Below, in pieces: positions 33,668-44,105 of a stretch of 64,000 nucleotides of DNA. The position numbers were made by a program, and so were the translations under genes. Within the stretch, counting starts at the first letter, position 1. Every line of letters begins with the position of its first letter. This stretch comes from Thermomucor indicae-seudaticae (taxonomy: Eukaryota; Mucoromycota; Mucoromycetes; Mucorales; Lichtheimiaceae). The stretch is from assembly GCA_000787465.1 (NCBI GenBank), contig JSYX01000105.1, positions 1-64,000 on the forward strand, given 5' to 3'. The notes below the pieces were generated by a model. That model saw only the letters and a list, made by a program, of their open reading frames with translations. It ran no database searches and was not told where the DNA came from.

Positions 33668-35278
33668 ATGGATCAACAACAGGACGAAGCAAGGGATAAC
33701 AATATCGCAAACGTGTTTGATTTCAGCTACCCATTTCAGTTAAATGACGGTCAACAAGACCTGAACACTCTATTCGAACAGCCTCCCGTTGCAGACGACC
33801 TGTTTCAGTACGTTTCCGATGGTCAGGCTCAGCAGCAGCAACAACAACAACAACAACAACAACAGCAAGGCGAGGATCCAATGGCGATTGACTTTGCCAT
33901 GTCCGGATTCCTGGACGCCTACATGAAAGGGCAACCTGCGGAGTCAGCAGACGTTATGACGACCGTGTTCCCTGGGTCGTTGGGAGAATCGAGTGCATCG
34001 GCTGGTCAAACCGCGGTCCAAGAAGAAGCAGAACAGACTGAACCGGCGAATCAAACCATGTTCCTGTTGGTTGTTGGTGGTCGACCGTTCCGTCTAAGCT
34101 GGGAATCGTTAAAGAGCGATGGACCCGTCAACTTCTTTACCGAGTTCTTTAGAAAGCGCAGAAAAACGAGAGTTATGCATATTGACCGCGACCCGGATAC
34201 GTTTGCGCTGATTGCACACCATTTACGTGGCTATCATATTCGTCCACGTGACGATCTCCAAAATCATGCCCTGATGTATGATGCGACCTACTATGGCCTT
34301 AAGCGTTTACATGCACTATTGAAAGAATACGTGTATCTGAATGTCAGTGGTCGTATCTTTCGGTTGCCCTGGTCCTTGCTGAAGAGAGGTTGGTGTAGGG
34401 GGGAAAATGCCAATATAGGTGAAAGGCTGACGAGGAAAATAGATGGCGGCTCACGCAATTATTTCACTGGCCCGCTGATGCACAGAGTTTTCTCGCCTCA
34501 CACAGAAGTTGCCCAAGGCTCACTTATCTATATTGACCGCGACCCGGATATCTTTGAGGACATTATAAAACATTTGCAGGGCTATACGATCCGGATACGT
34601 GACGAAGTGCATCGCAAGAATCTGATCAGAGATGCGCAATACTATGCCTTGAAGAGTTTAAGGAACAAACTATTGACGTCGAAGGTTACCTTGGATGGCT
34701 TTGGTGTCCGCAGCAGTTCTGAAGTCCTTCTGTTTCTTAAGGACGTGAGGATTCTGAACCTGCGTCCTCCTTCGGGGAGTAATGTCAACGAACGACCATT
34801 GACATGTGAGGGCTGGATCTCTTCACAGGTGCGGTACGAGCGTGACGAGACACTTCATGTGCTTCTCGTCCAATTGTCCAACTTTGGACTTCAGATTCAC
34901 TGCACGGAGGATAAGCGCCAAAGTATATTTGCTGCACTGAGCGACGCTGACAGGCAAAAGCTGCAAGAGATTGCGCAGGCTAAATCCATTACACCACTCG
35001 GTACCGTCCATGAGCAAGTGTTTATGGATGACTATTGTGCCATGAGTGTCGATGATCGACAAGTGCGGAATGTTTTGGAACTGGAAGCCGGATGGGAGCC
35101 TTGTCGGCATGATAGTGATAATACGACGTTCGGGTGCCGCGTGCTCAAGATCGGCGTACAAAGAGCAATTGCCGGTGTTCATGTTGTTGATGGCAGCCTA
35201 ACGTTGGGTCTCGTACGTTTCGAAGCCGTCAGCTCTAGATTTCAGTTGAATATGAGGCGTGAGTTCCTTCCTGATTAA
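33668..35278 (+). CDS. Tandem BTB/T1-domain protein with poly-Gln leader
   Basis: Exons 33668-34388 and 34443-35278 give 518 residues. The leader contains a 13-residue Gln run (residues 55-67). Two related T1-type BTB units follow. The first has FLLVVGGRPFRLSWESLKSD and continues NFFTEFF, then MHIDRDPDTFALIAHHLRGY. The second has VYLNVSGRIFRLPWSLLKR, then YIDRDPDIFEDIIKHLQGY. The proposed 54-nt intron 34389-34442 (GTTGGT...AATAG) has no stop and is a multiple of 3; removing it restores LKRDGGSRNYFTGP, parallel to LKSDGPVNFFTEFF in unit one. The C-terminal 200 residues match nothing I recognise. Related to KCTD/Whi2-like fungal BTB proteins; function unknown. The start is the first ATG in frame. 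Confidence 0.8.
   Translation: MDQQQDEARDNNIANVFDFSYPFQLNDGQQDLNTLFEQPPVADDLFQYVSDGQAQQQQQQQQQQQQQGEDPMAIDFAMSGFLDAYMKGQPAESADVMTTVFPGSLGESSASAGQTAVQEEAEQTEPANQTMFLLVVGGRPFRLSWESLKSDGPVNFFTEFFRKRRKTRVMHIDRDPDTFALIAHHLRGYHIRPRDDLQNHALMYDATYYGLKRLHALLKEYVYLNVSGRIFRLPWSLLKRGWCRGENANIGERLTRKIDGGSRNYFTGPLMHRVFSPHTEVAQGSLIYIDRDPDIFEDIIKHLQGYTIRIRDEVHRKNLIRDAQYYALKSLRNKLLTSKVTLDGFGVRSSSEVLLFLKDVRILNLRPPSGSNVNERPLTCEGWISSQVRYERDETLHVLLVQLSNFGLQIHCTEDKRQSIFAALSDADRQKLQEIAQAKSITPLGTVHEQVFMDDYCAMSVDDRQVRNVLELEAGWEPCRHDSDNTTFGCRVLKIGVQRAIAGVHVVDGSLTLGLVRFEAVSSRFQLNMRREFLPD
33830..33868 (+). repeat. CAG/CAA run encoding 13 glutamines
   Basis: Thirteen Gln codons (three CAG, then mainly CAA) in the N-terminus of the tandem-BTB protein. 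The codons are mixed, so it is less prone to slippage than a pure CAG repeat. Confidence 0.95.
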
Positions 35279-36503
35279 TGACAAGATGCACAAAAGTGGT
35301 TGACGTTGGCTGCGATGCGACCGGACCGTATGCTTGGGACAACAGGCAGCAACAAGTGACCTCGCCTGAGATCACCCTTGTCATACGCACAGCCAAATGG
35401 GATCTTAATATACTGACTGGCCGCTCAAGGGCCTCGTGCTGGCTTTCTCTTTGTCCGTACAGTAACTTACCCGGAGCCATATCACTGTATTCCGTAATGG
35501 CCATGGCCTTTTTCGATGCACGTAGTTATGGTTAATAATGTTGAACTAAACATTGAAATACCCGAGAACTTTTGCTCACGAGTCGATCACTCGGTCCCTT
35601 TCGAGACCTTCGATACGTGATGCTACATAATACATAGAATAACCAGTCAGTAGAAGAGTGAAATGTGGGCCAATAAAAGGTAATTCCCACAACCAGACTT
35701 GCCGTCCATTGATGAAGTTTGACAATTACGGATAAGATAAAGCCAGGTGATGTCGAAACTTATTCCATCTGACGAAAGTAAGCTTCATAAGGTATGAACC
35801 ATCTTTCTATGTACTGTAAAGACACAGGAAGCGACCGCCAAATTCTCTAATTTTTCGGCTTCATTTAAAGAAGGCATACGTGAAAGCCAGGTTTGTGGCA
35901 AAGGCTATTTAACGCAGCATTCTCTCATATGGCGATTGATTGATTGATTTGGTCGCTTGTGCTACTTCAATGCAAAGATTTTACGCTAAAAGGAAAGTCA
36001 GCAGATCTCCTTAATCAAGACGCAAGGTACGCTTCTCTCTTCACAATGAAGGCTGCAATAGTTTTCGGAGGTAACGCGGTCGAGAGCAGAGTGTTTTCTG
36101 ACTCTCTTGCTTACGATGTTTGTCATTGGTAAATTCGGTTTGTGATTTCTATCCGCTGAGGGGTTAAGCAGCACCATTGACGTGGAAGCATTTTGTGCGG
36201 AGCACAGAATGTTGCTAGTGTCACCTTGACAACAGACGATGCTGAACAGCACCTCGTAACCAATAGGGGATCCACTTGGCCTTTAAGAACACTCCACATC
36301 AAATCCCAGCGTGTGAAAAAAGGTCAAGGAGGTCGGTCATACAGGCGTGCTTTTTGTTTGTGACGTAAAAAGAAACAGGGAAAAAAAGGGCACTTTTTGC
36401 ATAAAATGCGCAAAATCATCCCCATTTGATTCTTCATCTTTTCCCATCTTTCTTTTTTCTTTTCCACCCTTCTCTCTCTCTCTCTTCCGTTTTCTTCTTG
36501 AAG
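35279..36503. other. Intergenic stretch, no gene recognised
   Basis: About 1.2 kb with only short, domain-less ORFs on both strands. The end, about 36420-36503, is CT-rich (including a TC run) and directly precedes the small zinc-finger gene. Confidence 0.6.
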
Positions 36504-36929
36504 ATGCCTTTTCGCTGCAGGTGTGGACGAACGTTTGAAAAAACCGAATCATTTGCCGCGCACACATCGGCTTGCGCGCCCTTTCATCAACGGCGTGCGT
36601 CCGAGAGCAGTGCTTTTTACCAACAGCAAAAGCCAATGACCATCAAGTCAAATGATTCTGCCACGTCATCATCACCACCACCACGAATCAATACATTATC
36701 TTTTATCTCTAACACTTTACTATCACCTCGATCGCCACCCACATCGCCCCTGGATTCACCAGCAGGTCAGACCAACATGACAAGTGGAGATGGTGCCACC
36801 ATGCCCATGGAAGAGAGAGGACCTTCGTCCATGCCTAGCTTCTTTATGCCCACTGGTCTTTCTCTGCACAATGCCTTTGAAGGTGCCAGACGGCGGTCCA
36901 TGTCGTATGGCAGCAACCAATTCAAATAG
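36504..36929 (+). CDS. Small protein with one N-terminal zinc finger, otherwise disordered
   Basis: Intronless, 141 residues. It begins MPFRCRCGRTFEKTESFAAH then TSAC: a C-x-C...H-x3-C finger that looks like a shortened C2H2/C2HC type. The rest is Ser/Pro/Thr-rich (SPRSPPTSPLDSP), probably phosphorylated and disordered, ending RRRSMSYGSNQFK, which resembles a basophilic kinase site. I do not recognise the family. The strong CT-rich tract right before the ATG, as at other genes of this window, and clean codon structure support it as a real gene. Confidence 0.65.
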   Translation: MPFRCRCGRTFEKTESFAAHTSACAPFHQRRASESSAFYQQQKPMTIKSNDSATSSSPPPRINTLSFISNTLLSPRSPPTSPLDSPAGQTNMTSGDGATMPMEERGPSSMPSFFMPTGLSLHNAFEGARRRSMSYGSNQFK

Positions 36930-37338
36930 TGATCTTTGATCTCGTTTTTAATCTAGTGTCAATACCCTTTCTTCTTCTCTTTTGTAAGTAGCCTTCATCT
37001 CTTTCTCTTTCGCTGGGAATGCTTTATATTGTCGAAAATGGATAAATCGACATTGGCAATGCACTTTGAGTGATTGTCATCTTGCTAATGTGTTGAATGA
37101 TAATAGCAAGCCAGAAATGGGTATATGCCATTAACGGAAAGAAAGTAACAGATAAAAGGCTTGCTACTTTGAAGGCTGCTACAATGTACACAGTATCGTG
37201 CAGCTATTGTTTCACTAGATCTGGCAAATCCCTTATCGCTTGCTGAGACGATAAGCGAATTCGTTTAACAGCCATAAGCGACAGTTTGAGGGTCTGCATC
37301 CCTTTTCCTTTTTCCCTCTCTCTTTCCCTGGCTCCCTC
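36930..37338. other. Intergenic stretch, no gene recognised
   Basis: 3' flank of the small zinc-finger gene and promoter of the permease gene. A pyrimidine-rich run at about 37300-37335 abuts the permease ATG. Confidence 0.6.
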
Positions 37339-39151
37339 ATGGATGCGAAAGTCAAGCCAGCTGAGAAGGCTGTGATTGTATCCATCGACCAATCTTGTTC
37401 TCCCACAGATTGGACGTCTCAGAAAGGATGGAAAAAACGACTCTTGCATTACTTTCCCAGATACAAACTTCAGCCAGAGTCAGGTAATGTATGCATAAAT
37501 CAGATTCATCTACAGCACAATAAACATGAGAGTTTAACCATTAGGAACGGTTGTCCGGATTGATGAACGACCACGCGCAATCTATTGCCTTGCCTATGGT
37601 ATTCAGCATGTCCTGGCCATGTTCAGTGGCACAGTCGTGATCCGTATGTTTGCTTAATACCCGAAAGACGTTAAAGAGCATTAATATAATGTCAACGATA
37701 GCAATGGCGATGGGTTTCGATGCAAACAGTAGGTTTTTGTCATACTGCATTACTTGTTTTACCAGGTGAAGCTGATATAAACCGACACAGCGGCACTCTT
37801 CTTTTCTGGTATCTCGACCATCCTTTTCTTTATAGTGACGGCCGAACGAGTGCCCTCCTACCTGGGTAGTTCGGGTTCAGTTGTGAGTGCGGTGGTTGCA
37901 GTAACAGGGTACACCAGTGGCGACAATAAGCATATCCCGGTGGCACAAGGAGGCATTTTCGTCCTTGCTATCATCTACATTTTCATTTCGATCCTTGTTA
38001 TCTTGTTCGGCTACGAATGGGTCGAATTCTTGATGCCACCCGGTAAGTATCTATTCCTTTTCCTTTTCGACGAATTTTGTATTAAGGGAAAGGCACTAAG
38101 TCTGCAGGGGTGGTATCGTGGCTGGCATTGGTCTTCATTTGGGCCACTCTGCCTTTAATCAAGCAACCTCTACGCCCTTTGATACTTACATGGCCTTAAC
38201 CACAGTACTCTGTATCATGCTTATCTCAGTTTATGCACCTCTTCCCTCTCTCAGACGCATGTAAGTTTCATCATTGGTTCACAAACCGTCTTGAAACTGA
38301 CTAGCTGACTTTTGCCAAGATCCATCTTGTTAGGTCTCATAACTGGCTACGTGGTTCATATTATCTGTGGTGTGAGTGGGGTAGGTTACCCTGTGGACTT
38401 CTCTGAAGTTGTATCAAGTCCATGGGTTCGTGGACCTATCGTCTCGGGTCCTATCGAATTTGATCCTCGTGCCATCAGCACTCTTGTCCCCTTGGTCCTT
38501 GTTCTTCTCGCAGAAAACATTGGTCACATCAAAGCCATTAGCTCACTCACCGGTCAACCTCTCGAAGGATTCTTGGGCCGTGCTTACCTTGGCGATGCCC
38601 TGGCCACCCTGATGGCGTCCTGCGTTGGCGCACCGCCCCTGACCACCTATGCTGAAAATATTGGCGTCCTGGTAAAGTTCGATTAATCCCTGGTCTCCCT
38701 CACGCCCCCCTCTGAAATGTAGGACTTGTTTTAGTCAGTGACTCGTATATTTTCACCACTGGTTATCCTTGTGGCAGCTGTGGTGGCCATCGTTCTCGGC
38801 CTGATCGCCAAATTTGGTGCTGTGATCAAGAGTATCCCAGATGGTGTGTTTGGAGGCACAACCGTTGTGCTCTATTCTCTGATTGCGATCACGGGTGTTC
38901 GTATCTGGGTCGTGAATCAAATCGAATTTACAGATGCGCGTAATATCTACGTCGGTGGCATACCTCTTGTGCTCGCGGCTGTCATGACCACAAAGACGCT
39001 GCAAATCAATGATTTTCAGATAGATGGCGTAGGCACTGCCACTTTTGCATCCATTATCTTGTACCAGCTGCTGCGCGGCTATGACGGCTTCCGAGAATAT
39101 GGTCGTTGGATCAAACAAAAATTTACGCGCCGGCGAAAATCCCCACGATGA
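37339..39151 (+). CDS. Nucleobase:cation symporter-2 family permease (UraA/RutG-like uracil or xanthine permease)
   Basis: Seven exons (37339-37483, 37545-37643, 37702-37728, 37791-38042, 38101-38260, 38320-38671, 38735-39151) join to 483 residues. Family marks: YGIQHVLAMFSGTVVIP with the TM1 Gln-His, LVLLAENIGHIKAISSLTG (TM8 region), and the signature ENIGVLSVTR, matching [QEP]-N-x-G-x4-T-[KRG], preceded by PPLTTYA. It is a plasma-membrane proton symporter for pyrimidine or purine bases. The sequence is closer to bacterial UraA/RutG than to fungal UapA-type carriers by my reading, which suggests an old transfer or a lineage-specific branch. The basic C-terminus (KFTRRRKSPR) is cytosolic. Substrate is not determinable. 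Confidence 0.88.
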
Positions 39152-39725
39152 CACTTATCTCTTCCTGACCTTAACCTCTCTCTTTATCCCCTTCCCCCTC
39201 ATTTTCTGTGTATAAGCTGTAGCATTGCTTGCTGTCCATAAAGTGCCTGTCAAACGCTTTTTCGTACTATTCATAGTCATGAAAGCAATACGGGCTTATT
39301 GGCCAAAGAGCCAGACTAGCATCATGGCTTGCATTCTTTATTCCATCTGCTCAAAGTCCAATGTTTTAAATAAGGATTAAGTTAAACCTTGCTCAAAAGG
39401 TTTAAAAAAAATCGTATTCATATAGCGGCAAGAGCACACAACTAACAGCTCGAAAGGGACTTTGAAATGACTTCGCAAGGGAACAATAGCTACGAGACAA
39501 ACGCAGCAATCTGAACTGGCCAGGGAGTCAAGAAAAGAAGTTCAATGTTTTAAAGTGCGTGAATGTCAAAGGTTTGCTAAATGCTGTATGTAGTGCGTTC
39601 TTTTAAAGCAAACGAAAAATAAATCGCAGGCACGAAGTATAAGTAGGATATCTTTTCACACCACAGGCTTGGAAGAACGTTTCTGCTATACAATGGTTAG
39701 TCGTTTTTACATTCGTCCGTTTCCA
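39152..39725. other. 3' flanks of two convergent genes
   Basis: Between the permease (+) and Lsm14 (-) stop codons. No ORF or RNA gene recognised. Confidence 0.6.
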
Positions 39726-41305
39726 TTATTCCATACGTACCCCACGGAAACCGCCACGACCTCCGCGATGATAACCGCCTCGACCACCTCGACCGCGATA
39801 GTTGCGGTATCTCGGACGATCCACTGATGCTTCACCAAATGTCTCTAAATTAAGCTTGCGTTCTTCTTGGAACTTTGCGCGGCGGTCCACATTTCTTGGA
39901 TAATCTTTTAGTTCTCTTCGCCTCTCTTACAGTTCTTGACTTTTTTACTCACCCGCCCCTTTCGCTACGTTCCTTGGATTCACATGAGATATTATCAAAG
40001 AAACTCTTGTTCTATAACCGTAGAACGCTTAGCTTTTACACTGACATAAATATGGGGCTTCGAAAGAACGGATACCTTATCGTAGTATGGTTCGTCTTCA
40101 GGTGGCGGAATATACACTTCCTCTTCGTCAGGTTGATGGTTATCTTGTGAATCATCCTCATCGTCTTCGCCCGTCGTCTTTTTGGCGACTTCCTTGACTA
40201 TTTCGTCCTTGTTGAACTTGGCATTGGAAGACTCAAAGTCGAAGTCCGACTTGAACATCTCAAGCGTCGAAGGCTTGTGTTGGTCATATCGACCACCGCC
40301 ACTACGACGTGGATGCCGACCGCGTTGCTGCTGCTGTTGTTGATGATGATGGTGATGTTGACGGTTGGTGGGTTGCGGTTGTTCCTTCTCAACTTCTAGG
40401 TTTTGCATCTTTTTGGACAAGTCATCCATGGAGGCCTTTTCTTCCGTCGCTTTGCGTTCTTTTCCGTTCGGCCGTTCTTCGTTCGCCACTGGCGGCGCTG
40501 CCGTCGTCGTTGGTGGTGGCGGTGGCGTTGTTGTTGTTGTTCCTGCTGTCGTTGACGTTGATTCCTTGATCACCGTCGTCGACGTCATGGACGACGTGGT
40601 TGTGTTCAAGGAAGGTTGTGGTTGCAGCGAGGTCGACATGGGAGGCGGTTGTTGCTGCATAGCAGTGCATACCGGAGGATACATGGGCGAGCCCCAGTAC
40701 TGCTGCATTGGATGCGGATATGGCGGCATCATGTAAGGATTACCGCCGCTGGTTGTGGTAGGACCAGTCGCAGCACCATAGCCTTTCATGACCGAGCTCT
40801 TTTAGGTACCAGTTAGCATAGCCAAAGTACCGAAGACCAAACGCTTTTCGCCAACTTACCATGATGGCCGGATCATTGGGCATCGCGGGTGGTGGTGGCG
40901 GTGGAGCTGGCTTGACAGCCGGTGCCTCAAAGACTTGGAGATCCTTAATGTCCGATCCACGGAACATTACAAACTCAAACACGTTGTCTGATGGAGGAAT
41001 CTCTTCTTCTGGTTTTCCCCGGCGCCCTTCAGTGCCGTATGAACGGACTAACACAATACGTTAGATCAGCGAATCAAGCTCCCATCTTGATTGTTCCCTA
41101 ACCTTGCTGCAGGGCTACGGTAGATTCTTCCGCATTCAGACTGTGGAGTATGCCAACATAACGAATGTCACTATTGCTAATCAGCTATACAGAAAATAGT
41201 AGCCGCTGTCAGGATGTGCACTGAAATAAATAAAGAAGCGCAATGATTGTGTCATTATGGGATACATGCCGAAATCTTAGACCCAATAAAGTTCTGTCCA
41301 CTCAT
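39726..41305 (-). CDS. SCD6: Lsm14/Scd6/Sum2-type mRNP protein (LSm14, FDF, FFD, TFG, RGG)
   Basis: Translation repressor and P-body protein that binds Dhh1/DDX6 and eIF4E/eIF4G. Exon 1 (41305-41270) reads MSGQNFIGSKIS; exon 2 starts at 41185 with LISNSDIRYVGILHSL, completing the LSm14 fold with DNVFEFVMFRGSDIKDLQVF. A Pro/Thr/His/Gln-rich middle follows. Then comes the FDF box DFDFESSNAKFNKDEI, the FFD box SFFDNIS on its own small exon, the TFG box LNLETFGEAS and a C-terminal RGG tract (YRGRGGRGGYHRGGRGGF). Stop TAA at 39726-39728. The first intron appears to be GC-AG (TCG|GCATGT...TATAG), since no GT donor keeps the conserved KISLIS frame. Confidence 0.9.
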
Positions 41306-41604
41306 GATTCAAACGGAAAGAAAACGGTGGGCAAGTCGGGGGGTGTACTCGTTTGCGACTGACTGGGTCCTTTCCCCCCAACTCAGTGTGACCGTTCGCT
41401 CTCCAAAGGTAACAGTCAATTCGCAAATTCTAAGCAACTAACTGCAGGACTACTAAAACATTGCCGAAAGGCGTTGAATTTAAGCCTGACGCTATGATAA
41501 GGACATTAAGGCGCAGAGGCTACAAAAAGGGATCGATATATTATATGACTCTTATTTGGTCTCGTAACTTGATCATTTGATATCAACAAGCTATATATGC
41601 GTAT

Positions 41605-41706
41605 GTAATATATCCAGTATTTCTCTGTCGCCGCAGCGAATTACCCCGAGCGTGCCTTCTCCCACAGTTAGGGAAGCGACATGCGAAAGGATGCTTCTTC
41701 CAATAA
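41605..41706 (-). pseudogene. Zinc-finger gene relic, inverted copy
   Basis: Read on the minus strand it encodes KKHPFACRFPNCGRRHARGN and then SLRR, the first half of a C2H2 finger (C-x4-C) that has lost its distal His. It is the inverted counterpart of 43684-43790. The core of 28 nt is identical and the match extends over about 95 nt with scattered differences. No intact ORF surrounds it. Confidence 0.7.
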
Positions 41707-42034
41707 ATATAATCACGCCTAACTTTGTTCTTTTCTCCACAATGTAGCTAATACAGTAGAACGTATCCAAATTAATACTTCAAGGCTGATCTCGGGTATA
41801 CCATACACGTTGTGCCAAGCTATTCCGCTGACGTATATGGACATACGTCTGCAGGGGAAACACGACGTGGATCAAAAGTCTTTACAACACCTGGTCTGAA
41901 GAGTGCTTGTCATAGCTTTCAGATTCATCGGGATGGCCGACACAAGACCACTTATACATATTTCGTCCTTCAGTATCATGTATAATGGCTGTCCACTTGG
42001 TTGAAAACCTATATCAGCCAAGTTTCAACGTGTA

Positions 42035-42790
42035 ATGGCTCTCGTCTATCAAGACATGACATTCGTTCAGACAAGTGTTGACGACGTTATCGTACATTCA
42101 ATGACCTTGGCTAATCACGTTTGTCGTGTACGTCGTGCATTTGAAGCGCTCACAAGGACTAATCTCCTGACAAATGTCACTTTGTTCGCTTTTGCATTTA
42201 TGACAAGGGTATATCGCTCGATAAGCGAAAACTCACTAATTTTCTACACGAGATTAGCAAGGATGTCCAATGGTTCCTAGGTGTTGTTAATTACTTCCAT
42301 AGCCAAGGTTTCGGATATCAGTGCTCTTTTGGATGCTGCGAGAAACGAAGGGGCACTGGAATCTTTGTGTACAGATGTGCATGACAAGAGTTTCGCCAAA
42401 CTCAAGACTGCCCTTACGGAGAATACTCCTGATTTGAACCAGCCTTCCTACGTCGAAACAGATGCCTCCAACTATGGTATCGGCGCAGTGTAGTTCTATA
42501 TATCCGATTCATGGCTCGGTCACTTAGCAAGTCTGAACGTAATTATTATACAACCAAGCGTGAACTTCTCTCGCCGTCGTCTATGCACTCGAGAAATTCC
42601 ACGTCTTTCTGTGTGGTAATCCTTTCACTCTCTATACGGATCACAAGGCTCTTTCGAACCTTCATACACGAGACACTAACAATCCAATGATGATCAATTG
42701 GCTGGATACTTTGCTGGATTACAGCTCTTATGTTGTACATCTGCCTGGAATTGATAATGGAGTGGCAAGTCGTTATGTATCCTATAGTGA
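42035..42790 (+). mobile_element. Decayed Ty3/gypsy retrotransposon fragment (RT end and RNase H)
   Basis: Three broken frames in series. The first carries SVDDVIVHSMTLANHVCRVR, corresponding to the RT catalytic YxDD region followed by the usual H...L...VF helix; the aromatic residue before DD is Ser. The second carries YVETDASNYGIGAV, the start of gypsy RNase H. Near 42545-42780 translated pieces such as YYTTKRELL, VVYALEKFHVFLCG and FTLYTDHKALSNL continue RNase H. Stops and frameshifts separate them, so it is dead. No LTRs, integrase or gag are found nearby. Confidence 0.8.
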
Positions 42791-43379
42791 AAGGTTCAAA
42801 GCCCACCAAACCTTTTGGTTGTCCAACTTTTTTCTGCAAAGTCCCTCTGAAGTGCTGCCTTCTTAAGCTTTGCAGTGCTCGTCTAGTATGGTCATTATGC
42901 GGAAAGGACCATGGCTTCATCGACAGCAGTTCCTTTGAACACTGGAAAGTTAATGGTGCAAGCTTACAGCCTAATGCGATTCAGTCTGCGAAATGCGAAA
43001 TGGCAAAGACAGACATTGCAAAAAACATAAACCATTAAAGTAACTCGGCAGCACTTTGAACACAATGAATGGAAGAAAAATAAAGGAAACTGGAAAGACT
43101 TTGGGTAAGACACTGGCATTGTTGCTGTCCATTTTTGTTATTTACTGATTTCTGAGAAGTGCACTTGTTGCCCAAATAGAAAGATGATTAAATTCTTGCT
43201 CGAGCCTCTTCATCTCGACGATCGGCTCTCGCGATCTACCCTTCTTCACATGATAATATTGCAAAAGGGAAATAACTGAAGCAGTTCACTCCAGAGGGAC
43301 TTAGCAGACATCCAGGACTTTCGTAAGCATACTGTGGAACTGGAGAACGAGATACAAATCTGTTCAACTAACTCCACCT

Positions 43380-43790
43380 TTTCCATCAGGAAACTATATT
43401 CCCATGTTCAGTCAGGGTTGTGACAAGACATATGCTAAAGACTATCCCCTCTTTCAACATGTGCGAACGGCACACCCTCATCTCCAAGTAGCTACACTGG
43501 GAACAAATTGGAGTAAAACTTGCAATAACATGATACTTTTTCAAGGTAAATTGCGAGATCTGTAACACAGTCCTTTCCTGTAATGACGAACTTTTAAAAC
43601 ATATACAGCTTTTGCATAATCCTGTAAGCAATCATTTAGAAAAAAAAGAGTAAAACAAGTGCATCAGGGTTTAACTAGACTCTTTTTATCTGAAGAAGCA
43701 TCCTTTCCAATGTCGCTTCCCTAACTGTGGGAGAAGGTACACTCAGGAGAGTACGTTGCGGCGACACCAGACAAATGCTGGACATAATAT
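43380..43790 (+). pseudogene. Relic of a multi-C2H2 zinc-finger gene
   Basis: Three finger-like units in different frames. About 43392-43490 gives GCDKTYAKDYPLFQHVRTAH with its first Cys one base out of frame. About 43549-43625 gives CEICNTVLSCNDELLKHIQL then LH. About 43692-43785 gives KKHPFQCRFPNCGRRYTQES then TLRRHQTNAGH. The spacing is that of consecutive C2H2 fingers but frameshifts and stops intervene. The third unit matches the inverted copy at 41605-41706. Together they bracket the gypsy fragment. The rest of 41306-44105 contains no other recognisable gene; AT repeats lie at about 44005-44035. Confidence 0.7.
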
Positions 43791-44105
43791 ATAAGTATCT
43801 AGCTTGTCGACATCAGATGACATAGGGCTTTCTTGTCGCTTCACGAACGCTCACTCCCCTACTGCCCTCGCCAAAGCGGATATAGTTTCGATATAAATGT
43901 CCATATCTTGTATAGTCGAATTTCATTGCCGCCACATCCAATAACAGATTATGAAACCAATTGGCAGTAACAGATACACATTTGATATATCCCCCATATT
44001 GATTTATTTATGCTATATATATGTATATATATGAAGAAAAAAAGCACATGGTAATTTGTACAATCGGATATGTATAAGCGAGACAAGAAAAAAAAGAGAA
44101 TGAAC

